64,000 nt of DNA from Ciona savignyi. Lineage: Eukaryota > Chordata > Ascidiacea > Phlebobranchia > Cionidae. Shown piece after piece: positions 18,301-26,400 of the stretch. The position numbers were made by a program, and so were the translations under genes. Below the pieces are notes generated by a model. The model saw only the letters and a program-made list of their open reading frames with translations. It was not told the DNA's origin and ran no database searches. The stretch spans positions 209,535-273,534 of the forward strand of contig CH003204.1 in NCBI GenBank assembly GCA_000149265.1, read 5' to 3'. Position 1 is the first letter of the stretch. Each line of letters begins with the position of its first letter.

Positions 18301-20597
18301 CCAGTAACTGATTTCGATACGAAAGCTGAACATATACTTAAAAACACAAAGTATAAGAGGTAAATCCCTTCCCAATAGAAGCATTGCAGCAAATACAACT
18401 TAATTAACGTATGTTGTGTTAATACTTTTATAATGTAGCAGTTGCTATATTTTCGCTTTTATAATGTAGCAGTTGCTATATTTTCGCTTTTATAATGTTG
18501 CAGTTGCTATCAATTCAATTTATAGAGCATATGTTGGTTTTGTGGTACTGAAGTACAGCCTATAGACTGTCTCGTACTTTGTTAGCTGAAACCGCCAAGA
18601 TAAGAATCATGTTTCGTGGCAAGCTTAACAATACAACAACTTACATGCGTAAAACGATAAGGAGAACCCGCTCATTTGGACAGCATAGTCGGATTTGAAG
18701 CGGATTTTCACTTTGGTAGATCCATCAGTGGCGCTCACATCAAACACACGGGTGTCTAGCTCTGCTATTGAGCTGGCACATAAACTGGGGGTGACCTGCT
18801 CATCCGCGCCACTGGGTAAGGCCCGATAGATGTCCAACGTGTCATAACTGCAAAGAGGTTAATGTGAATATTTCTATGCAATAATCTAATGTGGCCGAAT
18901 GGTTAACGCGACGTATATATTTTTCTATACAAAAATGATGTTTCTGTCATGTTCTCATAGGTTCAAAACTTTGCCCCCCCAAAAAAAATAAAAGTATTTC
19001 TTTGCAGCTAAACGTTAAAAAAAACTGTACGGTCGTGTGGCCAAATTTTTAATGCGACCGATATACAGAAAAAAATAACGGTAAAAAACTTTTGGTAAGA
19101 TTAGTCTTTTAAAGAATAAAGAACAAAAAAAACATGTTGCGTGCTGTTACACTATTTTTTTTAGCTGCCCTACGAATAAAAATTGCAGAACGAGTTAGTC
19201 ATTAAACAAGTTTCGCATGAATAGGTTCGGGAAAGTGCTGTCAGAGTTAAAAATATCGAAACAATAATGTTCGAATTTTGATGAACAATTAAGAATGTGC
19301 TTGCCATCGTCCTATGCTTCCTGAGTTGGATAGTTCTTTGTTGTTGAGGTGTTCAATCTCGATCCGCATCCCTGTACCGATGTCAGTGACTATCGTCCAC
19401 TCGCAGTTGGAATTTTTAGGGTACATTTGGGGGTAGAAGGGTGAGGTAATTCTACCCGACCCTTCCCCTGTTATTTTGCCACCGCATGTCGAGTTAGCCG
19501 ATACGCACGCCGTGTGGGTCGTAAAAATGATAAATCTGGAATAAAAAAATGTTGTTTATTGGTGTATATCTTTTGATGTATGTTTTTGATTTTGTAGATC
19601 TTAAACTATCTGCAAAAGATGTTTAAAAACGCACAAAGATAAACCACTGTATAGACGCAAATCTTGCAAAATATATGACGTGAAATATGCAGAGTAAGTG
19701 AATCGTACGGACGTGTCTAGAAGAATTAAAATTATCACATCAGCATCACGCGTGTTATCCAAACAATAGAATTTCCGGGGTTATTACTCTAATAAACAAA
19801 ATTTCCATAATAGGCATGCACGATATATCATGCTAAACAAGGATATTGTTTGTGCCCCTTAAGGTACTGTTTTTAACATTCTAAACTTTGGCACTCCACC
19901 GAAAGGACAAATAGTTAGCATCAGCCTGGTAAACCAGTTAGTCTGGTGGTTTAGTGCGACGCCTTTAAACCGAATGGTTGCAGAATCGAAACCGGTAGCT
20001 AGCTAGTCGGTTGTATCCTTGAGCACGGCACTTAACGAACATTGCCTGAACCCAGCGGATTAATGGGTTCTACCAAATGGAAGAAATGTGCAAATCATAC
20101 ATAACACACTGCAATATAGCTCTGGTAACCCGCCGATGATCTGACGATTGCCCGTGTGATAACCCCTTTGGTTTTCCCATTCACGGGGATAAACATGAAT
20201 ATCCTATTCTATCCTAAACCGATACCAGTTTTCTTTTTCTTCAGCAATCTCACTTACACTTTAAAAAAATCAAAGACACTATAAATACGAAACTAGATGT
20301 TAATTTTCACGAAAACCTAAGAATTCTACCCACACATTAGGGACTAAATGGTAGCAGTGATTAAAAAGGTTGCAGCATCTTTAATGTACGTGGGCATTGC
20401 AAATAACGCAAGCGGGAACCCCGCCACCGTTTAAATTGTGCTCATTCCAAACACACAGGCATTTTCAGTATTCCCTTGTGCGTTGCTTACGCACACATAC
20501 GTACCAAAGTCTAACTTACGTTGTCAAACTTTATCATATAATTGAAAACATTTACAACTTACATTGAAATAAAACGGCTGCATACAGCTAAATCCAT
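7731..20597 (-). CDS. CUB-CUB-kringle-kringle type I membrane protein with phosphotyrosine-motif tail
   Basis: Predicted 1052-residue receptor-like protein, assembled from 17 phase-consistent exons: 20597-20563, 19535-19305, 18847-18645, 17601-17401, 16767-16624, 16139-15810, 15647-15252, 14517-14425, 13848-13773, 12961-12799, 12311-12217, 11496-11378, 10837-10697, 10245-9916, 9326-9075, 8439-8365, 8005-7731. Order: signal peptide (1 to ~25), CUB1 (29-156), CUB2 (158-269), Ser/Thr-rich linker, kringle 1 (323-382), linker, kringle 2, stalk, membrane span (about 572-593) and an intracellular tail. The tail holds YVEI (Y630), four YxxM (Y735, Y1005, Y1033, Y1043), four YxxP (Y896, Y927, Y967, Y985) and a TPQ-rich stretch. 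There is no kinase domain. Such motifs recruit PI3K p85 and Crk/Nck SH2 domains in known proteins, so a tyrosine-phosphorylated docking receptor is inferred. Two introns need GC donors. It differs from Kremen (kringle-WSC-CUB). The start was chosen because its phase makes a hydrophobic leader. Confidence 0.87.
8031..8314 (-). mobile_element. SINE-1 copy, near full length
   Basis: Reverse copy from GGATAGGACATTCATG to a head fragment, inside the last intron of the CUB-kringle gene and therefore in the sense orientation of that gene. Confidence 0.85.
8495..8590 (-). mobile_element. SINE-2 copy
   Basis: Reverse copy: AGGTTCGAACTTATGC (B-box side) to GGTCGCGTTAACCATTCGGCCACACG (A-box side). Confidence 0.75.
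8592..8800 (-). mobile_element. SINE-1 copy, truncated
   Basis: Reverse copy with CGGGCAATCGTCAGATTAC and CAAAGCTATTGTGGAGTGTTGTATGTGATT blocks; the head is missing. Confidence 0.7.
8959..9066 (+). mobile_element. SINE-1 3' fragment
   Basis: Forward fragment: CACACTGCAATAGTTCC, TAACCCGACGATGG, TCTGACGATTGCCC and an ATATCCTATCC tail. It ends just outside the exon at 9075-9326. Confidence 0.7.
9421..9590 (-). mobile_element. SINE-1 fragment
   Basis: Reverse fragment with AGATATTCATATTTAACC tail side and TAATCGTCAGATTACCTCGC block, decaying toward the head. Confidence 0.6.
10290..10685 (+). mobile_element. SINE-1 copy, rearranged
   Basis: Forward copy with AGCTTGGTGAGCTGGTGCGATGCC head and TTGTGTCCTTGGATAAAGCAC, then a scrambled middle and a TGAATATCCTATTCT tail. 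It lies in the intron between exons 10837-10697 and 10245-9916. Confidence 0.65.
11043..11332 (+). mobile_element. SINE-1 copy, full length
   Basis: Forward copy from CCGATTAGTCTGGTGGTTATATGCG to TGAATATCCTATTCTATCCT with all family blocks. A further head-like fragment (10870-11040) precedes it. Confidence 0.88.
11584..11701 (-). mobile_element. SINE-2 copy
   Basis: Reverse copy: ACCGAGATCAGGTTACGAACCCATG to TTCGACCACACGACCG. Diverged, with an insertion in the middle. Confidence 0.65.
11713..11942 (-). mobile_element. SINE-1 copy, diverged
   Basis: Reverse copy with CGCGCCTACCGTCGG, GCAGCTATTGTAGTGTGTT, GGGACACAACC and ACAACCTTTCAGTTGAAGG blocks. Confidence 0.7.
11953..12160 (+). mobile_element. 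SINE-1 copy with internal deletion
   Basis: Forward copy; the head through CCCAGCAGA is joined directly to CCCGACGGTGGGCG, losing about 80 bases. It ends in GTGTGTTAACCCCCTTGG. Confidence 0.8.
12494..12752. mobile_element. hAT-like MITE with near-perfect 8-bp target duplication
   Basis: Left end CAGAGGTCGGCAACC, right end GGTTACCGACCCCTG, inverted with few mismatches. Flanks are CTTTAACC (12486-12493) and ATTTAACC (12753-12760), seven of eight bases alike. Related to 3883-4132. It lies in the intron just downstream of the transmembrane exon. Confidence 0.75.
12799..12961 (-). CDS. Exon 10 of the CUB-kringle gene: transmembrane segment
   Basis: Encodes [20 protein letters not shown] followed by [11 protein letters not shown], a 22-residue hydrophobic span with a strongly basic stop-transfer sequence. 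This places the CUB and kringle domains outside and the downstream exons in the cytoplasm. The GTTAGA donor leaves phase 0. Confidence 0.9.
13055..13370 (+). mobile_element. SINE-1 relative, diverged
   Basis: Forward remnant with AGCCGAAAGGTTGAAGAATCGAAAATGACCGC and GATCGGTTGTGTTATTCTGCAAGG. A closely similar copy at about 14040-14330 shares even its upstream flank (TTTTTCCTTGTCGAATGT), so one of the two is a segmental duplicate. Confidence 0.6.
13459..13727 (+). mobile_element. SINE-1 copy, full head
   Basis: Forward copy with TCGCTTGGTGTTTTAGTTCC head, GGTTGCAGGTTCGAAACTGG B-box side and the tail near 13725. Part of the CCGGTAACCCGACGG segment is deleted. Confidence 0.85.
14040..14330 (+). 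mobile_element. SINE-1 relative, duplicate of 13055-13370
   Basis: Forward remnant with AGCCGAAAGGTTAAAGAATCGAAACTGACC and GATCGGTTGTGTTATTTTGCAA, preceded by a doubled TTTTTCCTTGTCGAATGTGT. Confidence 0.6.
14776..15245. repeat. ~42-bp minisatellite next to the kringle 2 exon
   Basis: About 11 units of GACATTCAAAATAAGGGTTT + CTTGCGTTTTTAGATTTTGATT with length variants, filling the intron between the kringle 2 exon (15252) and the stalk exon (14517). The period is a multiple of three, so a frame stays open on the minus strand for about 135 codons ([14 protein letters not shown] units). It is not needed to keep the reading phase, so it is taken as intronic. Confidence 0.9.
15252..15647 (-). 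CDS. Exon 7 of the CUB-kringle gene: linker and kringle 2
   Basis: Same design as the previous exon: Ser/Thr/Pro linker, then [44 protein letters not shown] and a terminal Cys split by an identical GTTAGT donor. The displaced first cysteine (YSGACAHT) is shared, so the two exons arose by tandem duplication after the change. NPDNDPTPW is close to the Asp-containing pocket of ligand-binding kringles. Confidence 0.92.
15810..16139 (-). CDS. Exon 6 of the CUB-kringle gene: Ser/Thr linker and kringle 1
   Basis: About 50 residues rich in Ser, Thr and Pro, likely O-glycosylated, precede a kringle: [36 protein letters not shown]. Six cysteines are present, but the first lies in YTGTCAKT, where ordinary kringles carry YRGTVSKT, and the usual upstream Cys1 is absent. 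The last cysteine codon is split by a GTTAGT donor. Confidence 0.92.
16624..17601 (-). CDS. Exons 4-5 of the CUB-kringle gene: CUB domain 2
   Basis: Exon 17601-17401 encodes [20 protein letters not shown] and the central strands with [10 protein letters not shown]. Exon 16767-16624 encodes [12 protein letters not shown] and GFDAEW. Four cysteines are in CUB positions. Both boundaries are phase 1, the usual symmetry of shuffled extracellular domains. Confidence 0.9.
16889..17000 (-). mobile_element. SINE-2 copy
   Basis: Reverse copy: GGGCCAAGTTTAAAACCCATGATGGGCTC to GGCGTTTACCATTCGACC. It lies in the intron splitting CUB2. Confidence 0.7.
17267..17381 (+). repeat. 40-bp tandem repeat, three copies
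   Basis: Three copies of CGCCCTTTAGACTACAGTGC + CCTTAATAGCACCATATT, starting at about 17267, 17306 and 17347, beside the donor of the exon ending at 17401. Confidence 0.85.
17650..17785 (+). repeat. Dispersed repeat, TTTAGTTTATT...CAGTCGTTAAAACACGTC family
   Basis: Contains TAGTTTAGTTTATTCATTTT, AGGAAAAGACGGCAAAACGA and ACAGTCGTTAAAACACGTCA. The same pieces in the same order occur at 43598-43715, and inverted at 22136-22255 and 6820-6960, marking an unnamed mobile-repeat family. Confidence 0.6.
18098..18320 (-). mobile_element. SINE-1 copy, diverged
   Basis: Reverse copy with CACACGGGAAATCGTAAGATTACC and AGTGCCTTGCCCAATGGCACAACC blocks. The preceding 17930-18100 has repeats of TAAGGGCGTTATCACAGGGGCAA, apparently amplified from the same segment. 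Confidence 0.65.
18424..18510 (+). repeat. 32-bp tandem repeat, three copies
   Basis: CTTTTATAATGTAGCAGTTG + CTATATTTTCG repeated nearly perfectly. Confidence 0.85.
18645..19535 (-). CDS. Exons 2-3 of the CUB-kringle gene: CUB domain 1
   Basis: Exon 19535-19305 gives [19 protein letters not shown] and CEWTI; exon 18847-18645 gives YDTLDIY through SGFSLSFYA. This is the canonical CUB pattern with four cysteines. The third cysteine codon is split across the junction (TG/T) and appears only if the GC donor at 19304-19303 is used. The intron between holds SINE-2 copies. Confidence 0.9.
18885..19095 (+). mobile_element. Two SINE-2 copies in tandem
   Basis: First unit from ATGTGGCCGAATGGTTAACGCGAC (about 18888); second from GTCGTGTGGCCAAATTTTTAATGCGACC (19023), truncated. 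Both lie in the intron between the two CUB1 exons. Confidence 0.7.
19926..20213 (+). mobile_element. SINE-1 copy, full length
   Basis: Forward copy from CCTGGTAAACCAGTTAGTCT to TGAATATCCTATTCTATCCT. It lies in intron 1 of the CUB-kringle gene, antisense to it. Confidence 0.88.
20563..20597 (-). CDS. Exon 1 of the CUB-kringle gene: start codon and signal peptide
   Basis: ATG at 20597-20595 gives 11 codons and two bases before a consensus GTAAGT donor. Joined to the exon at 19535 it reads [11 protein letters not shown] then [14 protein letters not shown], a basic n-region, hydrophobic core and small residues before CUB1. The matching phase (2+1) and the leader it creates are the reasons for this choice. 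Transcripts could show another 5' exon. Confidence 0.65.
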
Positions 20598-22261
20598 TCC
20601 TCTTGTCTCTGCCAATCGTATTGTTGCTGTATTATAAAGGCTCAACTGGACAAAATAAAGCTAATTTCCTATTCCCACGATTCTGTATGTTTGTAGAACA
20701 ACATATACTGTACATATAAATAGCATTTGATTTTAACAATACATATGAATGCTGTGTTATGCTTAGTCTTGATAACAATTTCGACTAGTTTACTTTTCTC
20801 GGGCGGCTACAGGATTACTGATTCCCTTTGTAAACAAATACGGAACTAGATAATCCGTTGGGTCAATTTTTACGTAAACAGGCGAACTAGTTCAAAAAAA
20901 CAAGGCGATAGTCTTTTATATTGATATATCAGCAACTTTTTTTCCTAGCCGTTTGTAAAAGCAAAAACATTCCAGACCAGAGCGTGTTATCACTACACCA
21001 TTGAAAGAGCTGTCATAATAGAATTATCAAGACACTGTACTAAACAACAGACTAGCATGTAGCTTGCATGATAACACAATTCTATGATAACACAATGCTT
21101 GTTGTTTTATTAGAAGTTACAACTACTATTTTTTTTCAAAGATAACCTTTATAGTTCTGCTGCACGTTATAACTTCTACTTTTACAAACATATTATTAGC
21201 GACACAACCCGGAATAGCTCGTGTTGGCTCTAAAGTACCATTATACTTTAATTGCGAAGCAAACAGAACAAAATTCGGCTACTTGAAATGTCTGAACAAG
21301 GCCGTCCTGCTGGGCGGTGAATTAAATTCGCTAACTCAGCTGGCCAGCGTCTCTTATCTGATATTTTGCTTTTGCTGCAGCGTAAACACAAATGGAAAAC
21401 TTTTTCGAAACTACGTCATTTGTCCTTTTTAAAAATATGCAAAGTTGCATGATATATAAAGCAAGACAATACACACACTTTCTTTTGATTTATTCAGAAT
21501 GAATTAATGTGCTAACATTAAACAGGTAGTTTTGTTTACTCCTAAAACATGTTAATATTTAAAAGGCCCGGGTGTCAGACTTTGACGGTGTAATTAAAGA
21601 ATTTTCTTTGAACAAATATAGTAAGTTCTGTTTTTCCTTTATGTTTAAGTTTGAATGAATACTGAGCCAAACCAAATGTATTGATCGAATGTGATATCTA
21701 ATTTATTTTCGAAGACAGTAATTCGATATTGCGCATTGAAATATAAGATTGAGAATGATGATGTTCTTTAATTAATACGGTTTGGACTGTTTATGTTTAA
21801 ATTATCTTTCGTTCAAATTTTAACACATTAAAGTAAATGTAAACGGGAATCTGATAATGGTAGGGTGTATTCTAGCATATACCCGTGTTATGGCCGCCTG
21901 TAAAAGTTTTCCCAGGCTCCAGAAAAACAAGTACCACTATCGTTTATGTCTATCAAAATGTACGATTCTTAATCAATATCAATTGCACTATTAAAGATAA
22001 TACTCTTGGTGTACCTATGGTAATAAAAAACTATACGCTCTTCTTATGACCTTTAAATTGTAGGTAAGTTTGTTTTCAAATTATTGTATTTTAGGTTTGA
22101 CGGCTGCGTCAGCTATAATTAATATTTCCTTTTTTAGTTGCGTGTTCTAACGACTTCTTGTTTTGCCGTCTTTCTCTGATCCTGTGTTGTGGTTTTTTGT
22201 TTTATTTGCTGCTATTGAATACTGAGCAAAAAATGAATAAACTAAACAAAATGAATAAACG

Positions 22262-22497
22262 CTAGATAGTCGGTTATGTCCTTGGGCAAGGCACTTAACA
22301 TACATTTATTAATCCCAGCGTATTAATGGGTTCTACCAAATTAAAGGAACGTCTATATCATACACAACACACTGCAATAGCTCCGGTAACCCGACGGTGG
22401 GCACGAGGTGATCTGACGATTTCCCGTGTTTTAACCCACATGATTTTCCCATTCACGGGGATAAACATGAGTATCCCATTCTATCCTAAAATATTCT
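22262..22497 (+). mobile_element. SINE-1 copy, 5'-truncated
   Basis: Forward copy from GTCGGTTATGTCCTTGGGCAAGG to TGAGTATCCCATTCTATCCT; the tRNA-like head is missing. Confidence 0.82.
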
Positions 22498-23000
22498 TTG
22501 GACTATCTAGCTATACGCTAGATAGCGCTGGAGAGTTTACACATCGGACGTTCTAAACGCTTTTGTCACAATCGACCATCACGTGTTATTGTTGTCATTT
22601 ATTCGGAATTTCTGATACTCGGTTTATGTTTATATATCTTCATAGGTGGCGGATATTACGGTGATGGGTTACGTAGCCGGAAGCAACGCTTCGAACAGAC
22701 CTTTCAAATCATAAATAACCACACAGGTCGAATTCTGATGATGTTTGCCGCTAGAGTATGTTCCCCACCGAGCTAGAACAAATCAATCTGTCTGGTTCCT
22801 GGTAGCGGTAAAGCGCAATTTGGTACAGATTGATTGAAATTGATCCAAAGGTCGGGATAGAACTGGATCGTACGTGATCTACATTTGATTTCGGGTCAGT
22901 GCTGATTGCGTGGACAAACGTGGCCCGCTGTGGCCTTGTTCCGCAGCTTGGCGTAATTGCACGCTTGCGACGTGCTGCTCGGTCGTGCGTGACGCCGGGT

Positions 23001-23008
23001 TGACGTCA
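23001..23008. promoter_or_regulatory. Consensus CRE palindrome
   Basis: TGACGTCA in the GC-rich stretch about 400 bp upstream of the 14-3-3 gene 1 start codon. CREB/ATF factors bind this octamer. Function here is inferred only from position and composition. Confidence 0.4.
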
Positions 23009-23404
23009 TCGCTGAGAAAAAAGGAGCGGCCTTTGCTTTACCGTCTGTCGTATTCCTCTTCAAGCCGGTAGCACCCCGAGGCGTGAATTAACGTGCGTTT
23101 GTCTTCTTGATTAGCCTTATTTGTTCAGGTCGCTGCGCCGAGTCAAGTTGCTACATGTAAACCTTATTGCGGTATGTCATTGGGAGTGATGCATGCGCCC
23201 AAAGACCGCTACTCGCCCTGGCGCAGAAGTACAGTGAATAGACTGATTTATCCTCGCGAGAAATTGGGCATTTTAGTTATCGTATTCAGTAGCTTTGATA
23301 TTATTACATTAGCAAGTTAATCTGTTATATTTGTTTATTACAGAGCGTGTAGTTTCCACTGTGAGTGTGTTCTGTTAGTTTTCAACAATAACCGTCGATC
23401 AAAA

Positions 23405-26400
23405 ATGGAACAAACAGAGAACGTCGAAGCAGGTAAATAAACGTTATTTCGTGTCTTGTTGTGGTGAAGATATTTTTCCTGGTTTCATTATCATATATTT
23501 TCGGGAGGTAGCTTATGATAGAGCAAAGGGCGACAATTACGACAGGGCGCGCTTTGACGCAAAACGGCAACCAGTCGGCGAAAAGTTCATTGTTAAAACT
23601 CTTGAGACATTTATGAATGTGACTCAGTTCACTTGAAACATTAAGCTTCCATTTCCTTGATTAAAAGGGCAAATAGTGAGTCGTTGGATGAGATGGTGGT
23701 AAAATTTCGAGAAATAAATGGCGCTTAACCACTTCTAAGAGTTCTTTCGGCAAACAAGAGCAATTTATAGCTGGATCATTTTTGTACAGCCGATGACACC
23801 ATAAAAAGTCAACTTTTCGTACATTTAAAACCGTATTTTTTGCTTCCTTTAATATTTATTTGAATTTCAGCACCTGCGGTACCTGAAGACCCAGAGAAGG
23901 CTCGACTGGTTGAATCCGCCCGACTTGCGGAACAAGCGGAAAGATACGATGACATGGTCGAAAATATGAAGAAAGTGGTTAAAAAAGAGCTCAAATTGCT
24001 CTCCGAGGTACGTCATAATTAATCCTTTATTACACGCTTCTCTTTCTCTAACGCAGTGTGAGAGCGGTGAAAATGCTTACACCGATTCCAAAGGGCAATT
24101 CGTCGTTGTCCTGATATATTATTAATTCGGGGAAATCTAGCGTGACTGGGTTCGCCAGCCAGGTTTAAAACCGCACCTCTCTCCGAATATTGACTTTATA
24201 CATCGAAAACGTGGACTGCAGACTTTTTATTATTCGGAATAGCGTTATAGCTTTAAACAACACATTTGGCGGAAACCGTGGACTGCAGACTTTTTATTAT
24301 TCGGAATAGCGTTATAGCTTTAAACAACACATTTGGCTTAAAAACGTGGACTGCAGACTTTTTATTATTCTGAATGGCGTTATGGCTTTAAACAACACAT
24401 TTGGCTTGAAAACGTTGACTGCAGACTTTGCATTATTGTGAATACCGTTATGACTTTAAACAACACATTTGACTACAATAGTTGCTCCACAATTTATACC
24501 ATTGCAACCTTAAATCGAAATTTATATTTTGGTATTGGTGGTTCTGTTTCGACATAGCATAAATCTCTTTTTTGGGACTTTATCAAAAAAAAATATTATA
24601 GACGTGTAATTTTTAGATTAAATAGTCCAACTTCTAACAGTTGTTATTTTGCGATTGAGATGGCTTCGTTTAATTATCCATGTTAGTTTATAAATGGAAC
24701 AATATCATACTGAGTTCTTCTGGCTTATATTCGGTATATAGTTCCCCAATGACTTTAAATCGATGCGAAGTGTGTTTTCATTTATTTCATTTATTTCTTC
24801 GTTTATTGGAAAATTTTGGGGAAGTTTTGTAACATTTAATCACATCATGTCATAATATTTCTGGTTTGCCTATTAATGTATGTTATTTTAAAAACAAATC
24901 ACTTTTTGTTAATGGATTAACGGATTTTTTTGTCTGTAAACACAAAACAACCGGCCTGTCAACGTCATTGCGTAGTATGGGTCGGATGCGACAGCAATCC
25001 GTACGTGGAGCGTGTATACGGGTTTCTAAATTTAGTTAGACGAACTATGTATACAGTTTAGCGATTAGCGCTTGCTGTTGCGTAAACGAGATAGAGGTTG
25101 AAACCGGATGTGACGTTTGCTCGCAATTTCCTACTGATTCACGTGACAGTTATTCTCCTGTAACCATGCATGAGTAATTCTCAATGGAAAAGGAAAAACG
25201 ACCTCCTTCAAGCGAACAACAAAGCCTTCGGGTGGATGATACTGTTACTTGAAAGTTAAGACCAGACATTTTCCTGTGAAACTGAAAATCGCGATAGGAA
25301 AAGGAATTTTTGGCCAGTTCACTGGGGAAAAATCGACTGAAATCACACCGCAGTGAACCGCTGACCCACCCACCCCATGATTTTAAATTCAGATCGCGTT
25401 TCCTGATATACAGTTGATTTACAATTCGGTCATTCTTCCACTGCAGATAGTTATCCGCGTGTATTGATTTCCCTTATAGCTCGTACGTTGCTCACATTGG
25501 AACCAGTGCTGCTCAATTATTTATGCTTCTCTTGATCTCAGCGGTTCTTATACATCAAGCACAGTGCTTGGATATGTGCATTATAAATAACACCACTAGC
25601 CCCATTAAGGTATAGACATGATTTTGACCTCGTGGTCCGGTTACACCCACTGAGAGAATTAACAATTAACTCTTCTGTTTTTTGTTGTATTTGTATTTCT
25701 GAAATAAAACTGTCGTATTGATTATTTAACTCTTCCGCCGTTTAATAATTCTTTTAGCACAGTCAGTCTACATTTTTAATAGGATTTTAAAAGCCATGTT
25801 TCTGTTCATATATAAGCTGAAATCTCAATATTAACACAATCAAACACACTTTTTTTTTGAGATTTTACCTCTTTTTGGGGGATTATGAATGTAGATTTTA
25901 TTATCTGCATCTTTCATTTACTAAATTGCGTAATCGCATATTGTGTCAAGTAAAATGCCCCAACCTTCCCTCTACAATGCCCCGATCTTTGCCCTGCAAT
26001 ACCCCGATCTTCCCTCTGCAGTACCCCGATCTTTGCAATAAAATTCCCCAATCTTCCCTATAAAATTCCCCAATCTTCCCTATAAAATTCCCCAATCTTC
26101 CCTTTAAAATTCCCCAATCTTCCCTATAAAATTCCCCAATCTTCCCTATAAAATTCCCCAATCTTCCCTTTAAAATTCCCCAATCTTCCCTATAAAATTC
26201 CCCAATCTTCCCTATAAAATTCCCCAATCTTCCCTATAAAATTCCCCGATCTTCCCTATAAAATGACTCAATCTTCCCTATAAAATTCCCCAATCTTCCC
26301 TATAAAATTCCCCAATCTTCCCTATAAAATTCCCCAATCTTCCCTATAAAATTCCCCAATCTTCCCTTTAAAATTCCCCAATCTTCCCTATAAAATTCCC

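Larger units (their letters stand above)
20598..23404. other. Divergent intergenic region between the CUB-kringle gene and 14-3-3 gene 1
   Basis: AT-rich and without supported exons up to about 22560. An inverted copy of the TTTAGTTTATT family lies at 22136-22255 and a SINE-1 at 22262-22497. From about 22860 to 23240 the base composition becomes clearly more GC-rich, the likely promoter or 5' UTR zone of 14-3-3 gene 1. A splice-acceptor-like TTTATTACAG at 23334-23343 just before the start codon suggests either an upstream non-coding exon or a trans-splice site. Confidence 0.5.

Noticed and set aside
25946..26227. 93-codon minus-strand ORF with repeated [16 protein letters not shown] units
   Set aside because: Translation of the 22-bp minisatellite; 22 x 3 = 66 gives a repeating 22-residue pattern by construction.
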